A DNA stretch of 64,000 bases from Bacteroidales bacterium (GCA_017882335.1 JADGPR010000003.1:1-64000), one strand, 5' to 3'. Counted from the stretch's first letter, positions 8,343 to 18,234 are shown. Notes: a model not told the origin generated them from the letters alone. Numbers and translations are program-made.

Positions 8343-9248
8343 GTGATAACACCACCTTACCTCACAAAAGACGACAAGATCGGCATTATTGCTCCGGCAC
8401 GATGCATCAACTTTGATGAAGTGCATCCCTGCCTCCGGGTTTTTCAGAAATGGGGATTGGAGGTAGTGCTCGGCACGAATATCTTCCGGAAATGCAACCA
8501 GTTTGCCGGGAAGGATGAATTACGGCTGGCCGACCTTCAGCAAATGCTCGATGATGATTCGATCCGTGCATTGATTTGCGCCCGGGGAGGGTACGGTACG
8601 GTGAGGATCATTGATCAGATCGATTTTAAGGCATTCCGGAAAAATCCGAAATGGATCGTGGGCTACAGCGATGTCACGGTATTGCATTCGCATATACACC
8701 GTCACCTGGGCATTGAAACACTTCATGCCGTTATGCCGATCAACATCACTTCTGACGACACGTCCAACGATGCACAGGATACCTTGAAAAATGCGCTGTT
8801 CGGAAAGATCAGAAGTTATTCCTATCCAACTACTCCCATGGCCAGGACCGGCGAATCGGAAGGCGTACTGACGGGCGGTAACCTTTCCATTCTATATTCA
8901 CTGATGGGTTCTGTTTCGGAAATCGATACTACCGATAAAATCCTTTTCCTGGAAGATGTAGATGAATACCTTTACCACATCGACCGGATGATGATGAACC
9001 TGAAGCGTGCGGGAAAACTCAGCAAACTTAAAGGATTGATTATTGGCGGCATGGACCGGATGAACGACAATACGGTTCCTTACGGTAGAACGGCCAATGA
9101 AATAATTGCAGCGGCCGTGGCTGAATTTAATTACCCTGTCTGTTTCGATTTCCCATCAGGCCATGGAGAGAACAATCTTGCATTGATACTTGGGAGAAAA
9201 GTTAAACTTAACGTGGGAGTTGAAGTTGAATTGGTTTTCAGCAAATAA
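8343..9248 (+). CDS. ldcA: LD-carboxypeptidase (peptidase S66)
   Basis: KIGIIAPAR, ICARGGYGTVRIIDQIDF, KWIVGYSDVTVLH, GNLSILYSLMGS, FPSGHGENN. Confidence 0.92.
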   Translation: MITPPYLTKDDKIGIIAPARCINFDEVHPCLRVFQKWGLEVVLGTNIFRKCNQFAGKDELRLADLQQMLDDDSIRALICARGGYGTVRIIDQIDFKAFRKNPKWIVGYSDVTVLHSHIHRHLGIETLHAVMPINITSDDTSNDAQDTLKNALFGKIRSYSYPTTPMARTGESEGVLTGGNLSILYSLMGSVSEIDTTDKILFLEDVDEYLYHIDRMMMNLKRAGKLSKLKGLIIGGMDRMNDNTVPYGRTANEIIAAAVAEFNYPVCFDFPSGHGENNLALILGRKVKLNVGVEVELVFSK

Positions 9249-9260
9249 GTGGTGAATTGG

Positions 9261-9324
9261 TGAACTGGTGAATTGGTGAGTTAAGGTTTAATTTCTCATT
9301 TTTACTCACCAATTCACCAGTTCA
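9261..9324. repeat. 21-bp perfect inverted repeat (tgaactggtgaattggtgagt / actcaccaattcaccagttca)
   Basis: Arms 9261-9281 and 9304-9324, within a longer TGGTGAAT word tract. Confidence 0.9.
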
Positions 9325-9365
9325 CCACGTAAAAAGTACAAACATTTCCCTTTTATACTAAACTT

Positions 9366-9731
9366 ATGGCAGAACACAATGAATTCGGGAAGAAGGGCGA
9401 GGATATTGCCGCTGATTACCTGCAAAAGAAAGGATACAAGATCCTTGAAAGGAACTGGGTTTCGGGGAAAAACGAGATCGATATTATTGCCCGCGAAGGG
9501 AAATACATTATTGTGATCGAAGTGAAAACCCGTCATTCAAATTATGCCGGGGAACCCGAAATAGCCGTCACCCGCGATAAGCAGAAATCACTCATCCGGG
9601 CTGCGAATTCCTATGTCCGGAAGATGAACATGGACGAGGAAGTCAGGTTTGACATCATTTCCATTCTCGTTGTCAAAGGAAAAGAGCAGATCAACCACAT
9701 CGAGGATGCTTTTTACCCAACACTTTTTTAA
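9366..9731 (+). CDS. yraN: YraN family protein (UPF0102)
   Basis: GKKGEDIAADYLQKKGYKILERNWVSGKNEIDIIARE....VIEVKTR. Confidence 0.93.
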   Translation: MAEHNEFGKKGEDIAADYLQKKGYKILERNWVSGKNEIDIIAREGKYIIVIEVKTRHSNYAGEPEIAVTRDKQKSLIRAANSYVRKMNMDEEVRFDIISILVVKGKEQINHIEDAFYPTLF

Positions 9732-9806
9732 AGCCAATGAACCCATCCCCCGTCCCCTTCCCTTCTTGAAGGGAAGGGGTGCAGGGGTTGGGTTTCTCTA
9801 GCAGCA

Positions 9807-10439
9807 CTATTTCCTCCCGAAATCCGCAGGAATTTCTCCCCAATAGGCAGTTTCCCATTTCAGGATGGGGTTTTTCCAGGGATTGGTCATTATCCAGTCG
9901 ATTGCCCGGTCAACAAGGATAAAAAGCTGTTCGTTTTTCGCTGTTCGATTCAGGTTCGTCTTGATCCGTTTGGCTTTTACCCAGGCGATGGCAGTTCTGG
10001 AGTCCGAATAGACGGGCCAGTCGGAATCAATTTTTGTAAGAAGTGCCAGTGCATGAACGATGGCAAGGAATTCTCCGATGTTCACAGTTCCTTCCGGGAA
10101 TGGCCCCTGCCGGAAAAATTCTGCCCCCGACCGGGTATCGACACCACGGTACTCGAGGATGCCGGGATTGCCCTTGCAGGCTGCATCCACGGATAAGCTG
10201 TCAAGAATAGGCGTTCCGATCAGGGGATTGGAACAAACAATTTTCTTCGGTGCATTCAGGTCTTTCTTCAGGTACTTTTCAAAATCATCATGATATGCGG
10301 CTTCTGCCAGCTCACGGGTGGCAAAACCTTTGTATTTTGCACCCTCAACACCGTCCACCTGTGACTTGCAATGATTCCAATCCGCATATATTCCGGGTTT
10401 CCGCCCGCTCCAGACGACGTAAAATTTGTTTTTGGGCAT
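9807..10439 (-). CDS. rnhA: ribonuclease H family protein with N-terminal viroplasmin domain
   Basis: KFYVVWSGRKPGIYADWNHCKSQVDGVEGAKYKGF viroplasmin module; LSVDAACKGNPGILEYRGV, GEFLAIVHAL, VYSDSRTAIAWV. Confidence 0.9.
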   Translation of the reverse strand: MPKNKFYVVWSGRKPGIYADWNHCKSQVDGVEGAKYKGFATRELAEAAYHDDFEKYLKKDLNAPKKIVCSNPLIGTPILDSLSVDAACKGNPGILEYRGVDTRSGAEFFRQGPFPEGTVNIGEFLAIVHALALLTKIDSDWPVYSDSRTAIAWVKAKRIKTNLNRTAKNEQLFILVDRAIDWIMTNPWKNPILKWETAYWGEIPADFGRK

Positions 10440-10549
10440 GATGGGTTGCTTAATTATTGGAGCGAAATTACGGAATTTCGCTATTCGCTCACGCGCTAAG
10501 TGTCACGATTCCCTTGTCACGCGTCACGCGTTACGTGTCACGATTTCAT

Positions 10550-10557
10550 TATCTTTG
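10550..10557 (+). promoter_or_regulatory. Bacteroidota -7 element TATCTTTG
   Basis: TAnnTTTG 5 nt upstream of the likely ATG at 10563; would give a very short or leaderless mRNA. Confidence 0.45.
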
Positions 10558-10562
10558 TTCCA

Positions 10563-12062
10563 ATGAATCCCCTCAAACGCCTTGCAGGTCAGACGGCTAT
10601 TTATGGAATTCCTACCATCCTGGGAAGATTTCTACAATATCTATTGGTCATCCTTCTTACCCGTGTATTCACAAAAAGTGAATATGGTGTTATTAGTGTC
10701 TTCTATTCATATGCTTCCTTCCTTATGGTCATCCTCACCTATGGCATGGAAACTACTTTTTTTCGGTTCAGTGAAACGGAAGAAAGAAAAGATCGTGTAT
10801 TCAGCACGGCAATGTTATCGGTTGGTTTGACATCCATTGCATTTCTATTGCTCTCCAATCTGTTTGCTGGTAAATTGGCATCATGGATGGAATATCCCTT
10901 CCATTCTGAATATGTGATCTGGTTTGCATGGATTCTTGGATTGGATGCGCTTGCATCAATTCCTTTTGCCAGGCTCAGGGCACAAAACAAAGCCAAAAGG
11001 TTTGCTTCCATCAAATTTATCAACATTCTGACAAACATAGGTCTCACGTTATTTTTCCTTGTACTTTGCCCTTTTATCGTCAGGCATTATCCTTACGCGC
11101 TGCAGTCTAACTGGCTGTTCAGCCTCGTTTATAGGGGCGATTGGACCATCGAGTATGTATTCATTGCAAACCTGTTTGCAAGTATCCTCACTTTTGTTCT
11201 GCTTTTTCCCCAGGTCATTGGGATGAAGTTTGAATTTCACAAAGTGCTATGGAAGAAAATGCTTCTCTATACCTGGCCTTTGCTTTTCGCAGGGATGGCA
11301 GGCATCGTAAATGAAACCTTTGACCGTCTCTTGCTGAGATACCTTTTACCCCGGAACATTTCCGAAGCGCAGGTCGGGATTTACAGTGCCTGTTACAAGA
11401 TATCCATTCTAATGACCTTGTTTGTCCAGGCATATCGTTTTGCCGCCGAACCTTTCTTTTTTGCACAGGCCAAAGAAAAAGAAGCAAAATTGGTCTATGC
11501 CAGGATAATGGATTTTTTTATTATCACTGTATCCTTAATTTTCCTGCTGACTATGCTTTATCTGGATGATGTTTTCATTTATTTCATCGGTGCGAAATTC
11601 AGGGTTGGAAAGAATGTAATTCCGATCCTTCTATTGGCTAATCTTTTCCTCGGAGTCTATTATAATCTGTCGATCTGGTACAAGCTTACCTCAAAAACCT
11701 TATGGGGCGCCTGGCTATCCTTGATCGGTACCGTGATCACGCTGGTCCTGAATTTCTGGTGGATCCCACTGAGTCCCGATCACCTCATTTATGGTTACCT
11801 GGGATCGGCCTGGGCAACTTTCATCTGCTATGGTGCCATGATGATCCTTTCGTATATGATTGGCCGGAAATATTTCCCGGTGCCCTATAACCTGCTTAAG
11901 TTTTTCGGGTATCTCGGACTTTCTGTCCTGCTTTATACCATCAGTGTTCTTGTGCCCGTTCAATCTGCATTTCTGCGGATCGCTTTTCATACTTTTCTCC
12001 TGTTGGTTTTTGCCGGTGTGGCATGGCGTATCGAAAAGCCAGGACTGGCAAAGGCCTTCTAA
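10563..12062 (+). CDS. oligosaccharide flippase / polysaccharide biosynthesis membrane protein
   Basis: MNPLKRLAGQTAIYGIPTILGRFLQYLLVILLTRVFTKSEYGVISVFYSYASF; multi-TM. The longer track start (10500) lies in a repeat tract and the promoter. Confidence 0.88.
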   Translation: MNPLKRLAGQTAIYGIPTILGRFLQYLLVILLTRVFTKSEYGVISVFYSYASFLMVILTYGMETTFFRFSETEERKDRVFSTAMLSVGLTSIAFLLLSNLFAGKLASWMEYPFHSEYVIWFAWILGLDALASIPFARLRAQNKAKRFASIKFINILTNIGLTLFFLVLCPFIVRHYPYALQSNWLFSLVYRGDWTIEYVFIANLFASILTFVLLFPQVIGMKFEFHKVLWKKMLLYTWPLLFAGMAGIVNETFDRLLLRYLLPRNISEAQVGIYSACYKISILMTLFVQAYRFAAEPFFFAQAKEKEAKLVYARIMDFFIITVSLIFLLTMLYLDDVFIYFIGAKFRVGKNVIPILLLANLFLGVYYNLSIWYKLTSKTLWGAWLSLIGTVITLVLNFWWIPLSPDHLIYGYLGSAWATFICYGAMMILSYMIGRKYFPVPYNLLKFFGYLGLSVLLYTISVLVPVQSAFLRIAFHTFLLLVFAGVAWRIEKPGLAKAF

Positions 12063-12076
12063 ACCAATATTTTTAT

Positions 12077-12084
12077 TAATTTTG
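12077..12084 (+). promoter_or_regulatory. Bacteroidota -7 element TAATTTTG upstream of dut
   Basis: TAnnTTTG 18 nt upstream of the ATG at 12102. Confidence 0.45.
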
Positions 12085-12101
12085 CGTTTCATTTCCCAAC
12101 G

Positions 12102-12533
12102 ATGAAGATCAGGATTGTAAACCATTCCAGGCATTCTTTGCCATCTTATGAAACTGTTGCTTCTGCAGGGATGGATCTGCGTGCAAACCTGCCGGAGGAT
12201 GTCCTGCTGAAACCCCTGGAAAGGGCGCTGATATACACAGGGTTGTTCATTGAATTACCGGTTGGTTACGAGGCCCAGGTGAGACCAAGAAGCGGGCTGG
12301 CAATCAAAAAGGGGATCACAGTGCTGAATACGCCCGGAACCATTGATGCCGATTACCGCGGCGAAGTGATGGTGATCCTGGTCAACCTATCGGCTGAGGA
12401 TTATTGGGTTCATGACGGAGACCGGATTGCACAGATGATCATTTCAAAGCATGAAAAGGCAGAATGGGAAGATGTGGCTGAACTGAAAGAAACGAAAAGG
12501 GGTGCCGGAGGATTCGGGCACACCGGTAATTAA
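12102..12533 (+). CDS. dut: dUTP diphosphatase
   Basis: [56 protein letters not shown]. Confidence 0.97.
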   Translation: MKIRIVNHSRHSLPSYETVASAGMDLRANLPEDVLLKPLERALIYTGLFIELPVGYEAQVRPRSGLAIKKGITVLNTPGTIDADYRGEVMVILVNLSAEDYWVHDGDRIAQMIISKHEKAEWEDVAELKETKRGAGGFGHTGN

Positions 12534-12560
12534 TTACGAATTACGAATTAGGAATTACGA

Positions 12561-14303
12561 ATGAAAAAAAATATAATCATATTTGTTGGCGTTTTGCTGC
12601 TGGTTTGTTTTTTTCTGGATTCTTGTACGGTAACCAGCCATAAGGGAAATAAAAAGCATAAAACGAATCAGGCAGGTCAACCGAAAGTTGCATCAAACAT
12701 TTCGATGCTTATCGAAGCAAAGAAGAATGAGATCACCGGCAATGTTGAAAAAGCCGAAGAACTTTTCAGACAATACATCGGTAAATACCCGGATGACGCT
12801 ACTGCCTATTTTGAACTGTCGCGGATAGTCGCAAACAAAAAACAGGTCCATGAAGCAGCTGAACTGGCCGGCAAGGCAGCAAAGCTTGTCCCTTCAAACA
12901 CCTGGTACCAGCTTTTTTATGCGGAAGTGCTTCAACTGGATGGCAAGTACAAGGATGCCATATCCGTTTATGAACAGATTACGGAAACAAATCCAGATAA
13001 CCTTGATTATTATTACCAGCTGGCAGCACTTTACCTGTCGACCGAAAAATACCCCGATGCGGTAAAAGTGTATGATAGAATCGAAAATAAAGCCGGCATA
13101 TCGGAGGAGATCAGCCTTCAGAAAGAAAAGATCTACCTTCTTCTGAATGATCTGCCGAAAGCACAGCACGAATTGGAGGCGCTGGTTACCGCCTATCCTG
13201 ACGAGATCCGTTATTTATCGATCCTGGCCGAATTCTTTATGAACAATAAGATGCAGGAAAAAGGCCTGGAGACCTATCATAAGATCCAGCAGACCGATCC
13301 GGGAAATCCTTTTGTGCATATGTCGATGGCTGATTATTACCGGAAGAACGGTGAAAAACAAAAAGCTTTTGAAGAGCTGAAACAGGGGTTTGCAAACCCG
13401 AATCTTGACATCGACTCAAAAGTGAATATTCTTCTTTCCTTTTTCAATGTCAACCAGTTGCCGGATGATTCCAAAGCAATGGTGTTTGAGCTGACCCGGA
13501 TTCTTACCACCGTTCATCCAAACGATCCCAAGGCACACTCGATCTATGGGGATTTTTTGATTCAGGATAAAAAAAGTGAAGAGGCGCGCGAAGAATACCT
13601 GAAAGTCATCGCTCTCGACAGCAGTAAATTTGTTGTTTGGGAAGAAATTCTTCGGATTGATCTTGTCCTTGAAAAATATGACCACCTGGTTGAATACAGC
13701 CAACGTGCCATTGAATTATTTCCCGATCAGCCTGTTCCTTATATGTTTGCCGGTATCGGCAATTACCAGCAGAAAAAATACAGGGATGCTGTTAAGTCCT
13801 TTAACCGCGGGCTGAAACTGGTAGCGGATAATGATCAATTGCTCTCTGAGTTCTATATGTACCTTGGCGACAGCTATCATTCCCTAAAGGATACAAATGA
13901 ATCGGATAAGGCTTACGAGAAATCACTTTCGATCAAAAATGACAATGCCTATGTCCTGAATAATTATGCCTATTACCTGTCGCTTCGCAACCAGGACCTT
14001 GATAAGGCAGAATCCATGTCGAAAAAAGCCGTCACGCTGGAACCGAAAAATTCTTCTTTCCAGGACACCTATGGGTGGGTGCTTTACAAACTTCAGCGGT
14101 ACGATGATGCCAGGACATGGGTTGGCAAAGCACTGGATGATAAAGACGGAGTCAGCGCAGAAGTAATGGAACATTACGGAGATATTCTTTACAAACTGGG
14201 CGATACTGGCCAGGCATTTGAATACTGGCAAAAGGCAAAGACAAAGGGGCCCGGGTCGGTTCTGCTCGATAAAAAAATTGCGGAAAAGAAACTCGATGAA
14301 TAA
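12561..14303 (+). CDS. TPR-repeat lipoprotein
   Basis: Signal peptide with lipobox-like LLVCFFLDSC; multiple TPR units. Confidence 0.88.
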   Translation: MKKNIIIFVGVLLLVCFFLDSCTVTSHKGNKKHKTNQAGQPKVASNISMLIEAKKNEITGNVEKAEELFRQYIGKYPDDATAYFELSRIVANKKQVHEAAELAGKAAKLVPSNTWYQLFYAEVLQLDGKYKDAISVYEQITETNPDNLDYYYQLAALYLSTEKYPDAVKVYDRIENKAGISEEISLQKEKIYLLLNDLPKAQHELEALVTAYPDEIRYLSILAEFFMNNKMQEKGLETYHKIQQTDPGNPFVHMSMADYYRKNGEKQKAFEELKQGFANPNLDIDSKVNILLSFFNVNQLPDDSKAMVFELTRILTTVHPNDPKAHSIYGDFLIQDKKSEEAREEYLKVIALDSSKFVVWEEILRIDLVLEKYDHLVEYSQRAIELFPDQPVPYMFAGIGNYQQKKYRDAVKSFNRGLKLVADNDQLLSEFYMYLGDSYHSLKDTNESDKAYEKSLSIKNDNAYVLNNYAYYLSLRNQDLDKAESMSKKAVTLEPKNSSFQDTYGWVLYKLQRYDDARTWVGKALDDKDGVSAEVMEHYGDILYKLGDTGQAFEYWQKAKTKGPGSVLLDKKIAEKKLDE

Positions 14304-14345
14304 TAGGACTTTCTGACATTAAAACTGCATCTATCAATCATTAAA

Positions 14346-15176
14346 ATGAGTAAGATTAAAAATAACGCTTTTATTTTTCCTTTTTCCATTCTTTTAGTGC
14401 TGATCATCCTTGCTTCCTGCAGTTCCCAGCGAAAGATCATAAAAGCCCCGATCAAAGAAGAAGGTGCGGAGTACCTATTCAAAAAGCTTAAGGAACGCGA
14501 ACTTCAATATAACTGGTTAACAGCAAAATTTTCTGCGGAATATACAAACAAAGGACAGACAACTTCCTTAAACGGACAAATCAGGATCCGGAAGGACAGT
14601 GTGATCTGGCTTTCCTTTTCACCGGCATTGGGGATTGAGGTTTTCAGGATGATGTTGACACAGGATTCGGTTAAATTCATTAACCGGATGAACAATACTT
14701 TTTTTGCAGGGGATTACAATTATGTGAATCGTTATCTCCATACCAACATTGATTTCGATATTCTTCAATCTTTCCTTACGGGAAATGACCTCTCGTTTTA
14801 TGAGAACGGAAAATTCAGGGCCGGACTTGAGAATAACTCTTATAAACTAGCGACGGCAGAACGCATGAAACTGAAGAAATTTATCCGGAACAGCCAGGAG
14901 CACCTGAGGGTTCTGATTCAGAACATCTGGATCGATCCGGAGAGTTTCAAGATCACCCGCGCGAATGTGAAAGAGATCCGGGAACCGAACATCAAGTTGG
15001 AAGCCCGGTATTCCTCCTTTGAAAAGATCGGAGACCAGCTTTTCCCGAAGGAAATGTCATTTGATATCTCTGCAGATAATAACCTTTCTGTTACCGTCAG
15101 TTTCAATAAAATCACGATCAATACAGCCCAGGCGTTTCCATTTAAAATACCGCAGAGCTATCACCAGGCAAAGTGA
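14346..15176 (+). CDS. DUF4292-type lipoprotein
   Basis: LIILASCSSQ lipobox; TAKFSAEYTNKGQTTSLNGQIRIRKDSVIWLSFSPALGIEVFRMMLTQDSVKFINRMNNTFF; position between TPR and EnvC-like genes. Confidence 0.85.
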   Translation: MSKIKNNAFIFPFSILLVLIILASCSSQRKIIKAPIKEEGAEYLFKKLKERELQYNWLTAKFSAEYTNKGQTTSLNGQIRIRKDSVIWLSFSPALGIEVFRMMLTQDSVKFINRMNNTFFAGDYNYVNRYLHTNIDFDILQSFLTGNDLSFYENGKFRAGLENNSYKLATAERMKLKKFIRNSQEHLRVLIQNIWIDPESFKITRANVKEIREPNIKLEARYSSFEKIGDQLFPKEMSFDISADNNLSVTVSFNKITINTAQAFPFKIPQSYHQAK

Positions 15177-15201
15177 ACCTGCGCGGAACAACCGATAACT
15201 C

Positions 15202-16479
15202 ATGATGAAGTTTTCTCATCCATTCCGGCAGATTTTTCCAGGCTTCATCCTGATACTCATACCCGTTATTCTTTTCCGGTTTTTATCCTATTCACAGGAA
15301 TCAAAAGAAAAACTCCAGAAAACAAAAAAGCAGCTGGAGGAAGACATCCGGTACACTTCCAGGCTGCTGGAAGAAACGCATCGGACAAAACAGAATTCAC
15401 TCAACAAAGTAATCCTGCTGAATAAGCAGATCGAGAAACGGCAATCGCTGATCAGCGCTATTTCAGGGGAAGTCGACCAGATTCAGGTACAGATGGAACT
15501 CCAGCACAGGCATATTTCAACGCTTTCTGAGGAGCTAAAAAAGATGAAAAATGAATATGCCCGGATGATCTATTATGCCTATAAGAACCTGAATTCGTAT
15601 AACCGCTTGCTTTTTATCTTTTCTGCAGAGGATTTTAACCAGGCCTACCGCCGGTTGCTTTACTACCAGCAATACAGCGCTTACCGGAGAACGCAGGCGG
15701 AACTGATCCGGGATGCACAGATGACAATCAACCGGAAACAAAAGGAACTCGAAGAAACGAAACAGCAAAAATTAACGCTGGCCCGGTCGGAAGAATCTGA
15801 AAAGGGACAATTGACACATGAAAAGGAAGAAAAAGACAAAACCGTTCAGCAGTTAAGCCAGAAGGAGAAGGAACTGGAATCCACATTACGGGAGAAACAG
15901 AAAACAGCCCAAAAGCTTGAACACGAGATTGAAAAACTCATTACTGCTGAGATCAAAGCTGCTGCCGAAAGAGCAAAGAAAACCGATAACCGCGATGCAA
16001 AAACAAAAATGAAAACGGTCCGCACCGAGATCCTGCTCACCAATGATGAACAGGTTTTATCCAGTTCGTTTGCGTCCAATAAAGGGAAATTGCCATGGCC
16101 TTCGGAACATGGCGTGATCACCGGGAGATTCGGCGAGCACCCGCACCCGGTACTGAAGTATGTGAAAGTGAAAAATAACGGCATCGATATTTCCACCGAA
16201 AAAGGGGCTTCCATCAGGACGGTGTTCAACGGGAAAGTGAGCCGGGTGATGTCGTTTCCCAACCTCAACAATGTCGTGATCATCCGTCATGGGGAGTACC
16301 TTACGGTCTATTCCAACCTGGAAAATGTCAATGTGAAAGATGGACAGACGGTGACGACCAAACAGCTGATCGGGAAGATCCATACGAACCCGGAAGATTC
16401 AAAGACTGACCTTCATTTTGAAATATGGCTGGGAAAAACCACTCAGGATCCGCAGGAGTGGCTTTATGGCGCTAATTAA
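15202..16479 (+). CDS. EnvC-like M23 family metallopeptidase with N-terminal coiled coil
   Basis: Coiled coil then LPWPSEHGVITGRFGEHPHPVLKYVKVKNNGIDIST...GKVSRV...VVIRHGEYLTVYSNL...LHFEIW. Confidence 0.92.
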   Translation: MMKFSHPFRQIFPGFILILIPVILFRFLSYSQESKEKLQKTKKQLEEDIRYTSRLLEETHRTKQNSLNKVILLNKQIEKRQSLISAISGEVDQIQVQMELQHRHISTLSEELKKMKNEYARMIYYAYKNLNSYNRLLFIFSAEDFNQAYRRLLYYQQYSAYRRTQAELIRDAQMTINRKQKELEETKQQKLTLARSEESEKGQLTHEKEEKDKTVQQLSQKEKELESTLREKQKTAQKLEHEIEKLITAEIKAAAERAKKTDNRDAKTKMKTVRTEILLTNDEQVLSSSFASNKGKLPWPSEHGVITGRFGEHPHPVLKYVKVKNNGIDISTEKGASIRTVFNGKVSRVMSFPNLNNVVIIRHGEYLTVYSNLENVNVKDGQTVTTKQLIGKIHTNPEDSKTDLHFEIWLGKTTQDPQEWLYGAN

Positions 16480-16485
16480 AACTGC

Positions 16486-17442
16486 ATGTTGAAACACCCC
16501 GGAGAACTTGCCGCATTACTTACTGCTGTGTTCTGGACGATCACGGCCTTGTCTTTTGAGGCTGCAAGCAAAAGGATCGGGTCGATGATCGTCAACCTGT
16601 TGCGGCTGATCGTCGGGTTTGTCTTCCTCAGCATTTTCGCATGGATCTACCGGGGCTATCTTATGCCCATGGATGCATCCGGCCGAACCTGGTTGATTCT
16701 TGTCATTTCCGGCCTGATCGGTTTTACCTTCGGCGACCTCTGCCTGTTTCAGTCGTTCGTTGTCATAGGCGCCCGTATTTCCATGCTCCTGATGGCATTA
16801 GCGCCTCCCATGACCGCCCTGATAAGCTGGATGATCCTGGGCGAAGAAATGACAGGAAAAAGCTGGCTCGGAATGTTCGTCACCATTACGGGAATTGCAC
16901 TGGTAGTGCTCAGAAGGGAAGAGATCCCGAAGAAACCCGAAGGAAGGAGGAAATTCAGGTTTAATTATCCGATCTGGGGCATCCTCCTGGGTCTGGGCGG
17001 AGCCTTCGGACAGGCGCTGGGACTTGTTCTAAGCAAATTCGGGATGCATGATTCCATTTCTGTTGCAGCAGGCCGGATCCACGGTATTGCACAGAGTTAC
17101 GATCCCTTCGCATCGGCACAGATCCGTGTGATTGCAGGGATCGCAGGATTTGCCATCCTGTTTACTATCCTCGGCATGTGGAAGTCCACATACCAGGCGA
17201 TCTCCAACCACAAGGCGGTTGTACAACTCTCACTCGGGGCTTTCTTCGGGCCTTTTCTCGGTGTTTCCTTCTCCCTGCTGGCAGTACAGCTCACCAACAC
17301 GGGGGTTGCCGCCACGATTATGGCCATCGTTCCCGTGCTCATCATCCCGCCCTCCATCTTATTATTTAAAGAAAAAGTAAACCTTAAAGAAGTTTTAGGC
17401 GCCATACTTGCAGTAGGCGGTGTTGCGTTGTTCTTTTTGTAA
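16486..17442 (+). CDS. EamA/DMT family transporter
   Basis: Ten-TM pattern, two EamA repeats (MILGEEMTGKSWLGMFVTITGIALVVL; LLFKEKVNLKEVLGAILAVGGVALFFL). Confidence 0.88.
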   Translation: MLKHPGELAALLTAVFWTITALSFEAASKRIGSMIVNLLRLIVGFVFLSIFAWIYRGYLMPMDASGRTWLILVISGLIGFTFGDLCLFQSFVVIGARISMLLMALAPPMTALISWMILGEEMTGKSWLGMFVTITGIALVVLRREEIPKKPEGRRKFRFNYPIWGILLGLGGAFGQALGLVLSKFGMHDSISVAAGRIHGIAQSYDPFASAQIRVIAGIAGFAILFTILGMWKSTYQAISNHKAVVQLSLGAFFGPFLGVSFSLLAVQLTNTGVAATIMAIVPVLIIPPSILLFKEKVNLKEVLGAILAVGGVALFFL

Positions 17443-17476
17443 AATTGCTATGACCGTTAATTGAAAACTTTATCCT

Positions 17477-18013
17477 ATGAAAGAAAACCGAACGATTGGT
17501 GCTTTGAGCCCGCCGAATCCCGGAGCACGGTTTTATATCGGTCTGGGAATCTTAATTCTCTCCTTCTTCATGCTTCCTATGGGCATATTTTTGCAGCGGT
17601 TTGCCTACCACCACTATTTGAAACATCTGATTGTAGGGATATTCTGGCTCAGCGCCCCGCTAATGAAGATCAGCAGTGTAGCCATACTTGGAAAACCGTC
17701 CTATCTCTATATCAAATCGATCTTCCGGCATCATGTTGCACGTGTGATCAAACCCTACCATGCCAGCCGCATTCGTTACAATATCGGCCTTTTCCTGTTT
17801 TGCCTGCCGGTTATTCCAACTTACATCCTGGCCTATGCTCCCCAGTTTTTCTCCGAAAACTTTTACCCGCGGCTGATCCTGAATATTTCTTTGGATGTCA
17901 TCTTCCTAATCAGCCTTTTCGTTTTGGGAGGCGATTTCTGGGATAAACTGAAAGCTTTGTTTATCTTTTCGGCAAAAGTAAGTTTCCCGGAAGATGGTCC
18001 GAAGGAAAAATAA
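17477..18013 (+). CDS. hypothetical membrane protein
   Basis: 178-aa ORF with several TM segments; in the same orientation downstream of the EamA transporter. Confidence 0.65.
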   Translation: MKENRTIGALSPPNPGARFYIGLGILILSFFMLPMGIFLQRFAYHHYLKHLIVGIFWLSAPLMKISSVAILGKPSYLYIKSIFRHHVARVIKPYHASRIRYNIGLFLFCLPVIPTYILAYAPQFFSENFYPRLILNISLDVIFLISLFVLGGDFWDKLKALFIFSAKVSFPEDGPKEK

Positions 18014-18103
18014 AAAGGGACTTTAAAAAAATTACCGCTAAGTATTTTCCTGATATTTTTTATTAGGAACATCAATGGATGATAACAATTTTTCACCTAC
18101 TAT

Positions 18104-18136
18104 GTCCTTTCTTTTGCTACCACCAAAAGAAAGGAC
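18104..18136. repeat. 13-bp perfect inverted repeat gtcctttcttttg-N7-caaaagaaaggac
   Basis: Arms 18104-18116 and 18124-18136. Confidence 0.92.
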
Positions 18137-18152
18137 GAAAGAAAAGTCACCG

Positions 18153-18210
18153 CTGCTCCCTTCGACAAGCTCAGGGAGCAGATCGGTGGTTGAGCTTGTC
18201 GAAACCACCG
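18153..18210. repeat. two adjacent hairpins with perfectly complementary 11-nt loops
   Basis: CTGCTCCCT-TCGACAAGCTC-AGGGAGCAG and CGGTGGTT-GAGCTTGTCGA-AACCACCG. Confidence 0.93.
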
Positions 18211-18234
18211 GAAGTTCGCTTCGCTCCTAGCCCC

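Noticed and set aside
17461-17946. 161-aa ORF overlapping 17477-18013
   Set aside because: Alternative frame over the 178-aa membrane protein; composition is cysteine/proline-rich and not protein-like.
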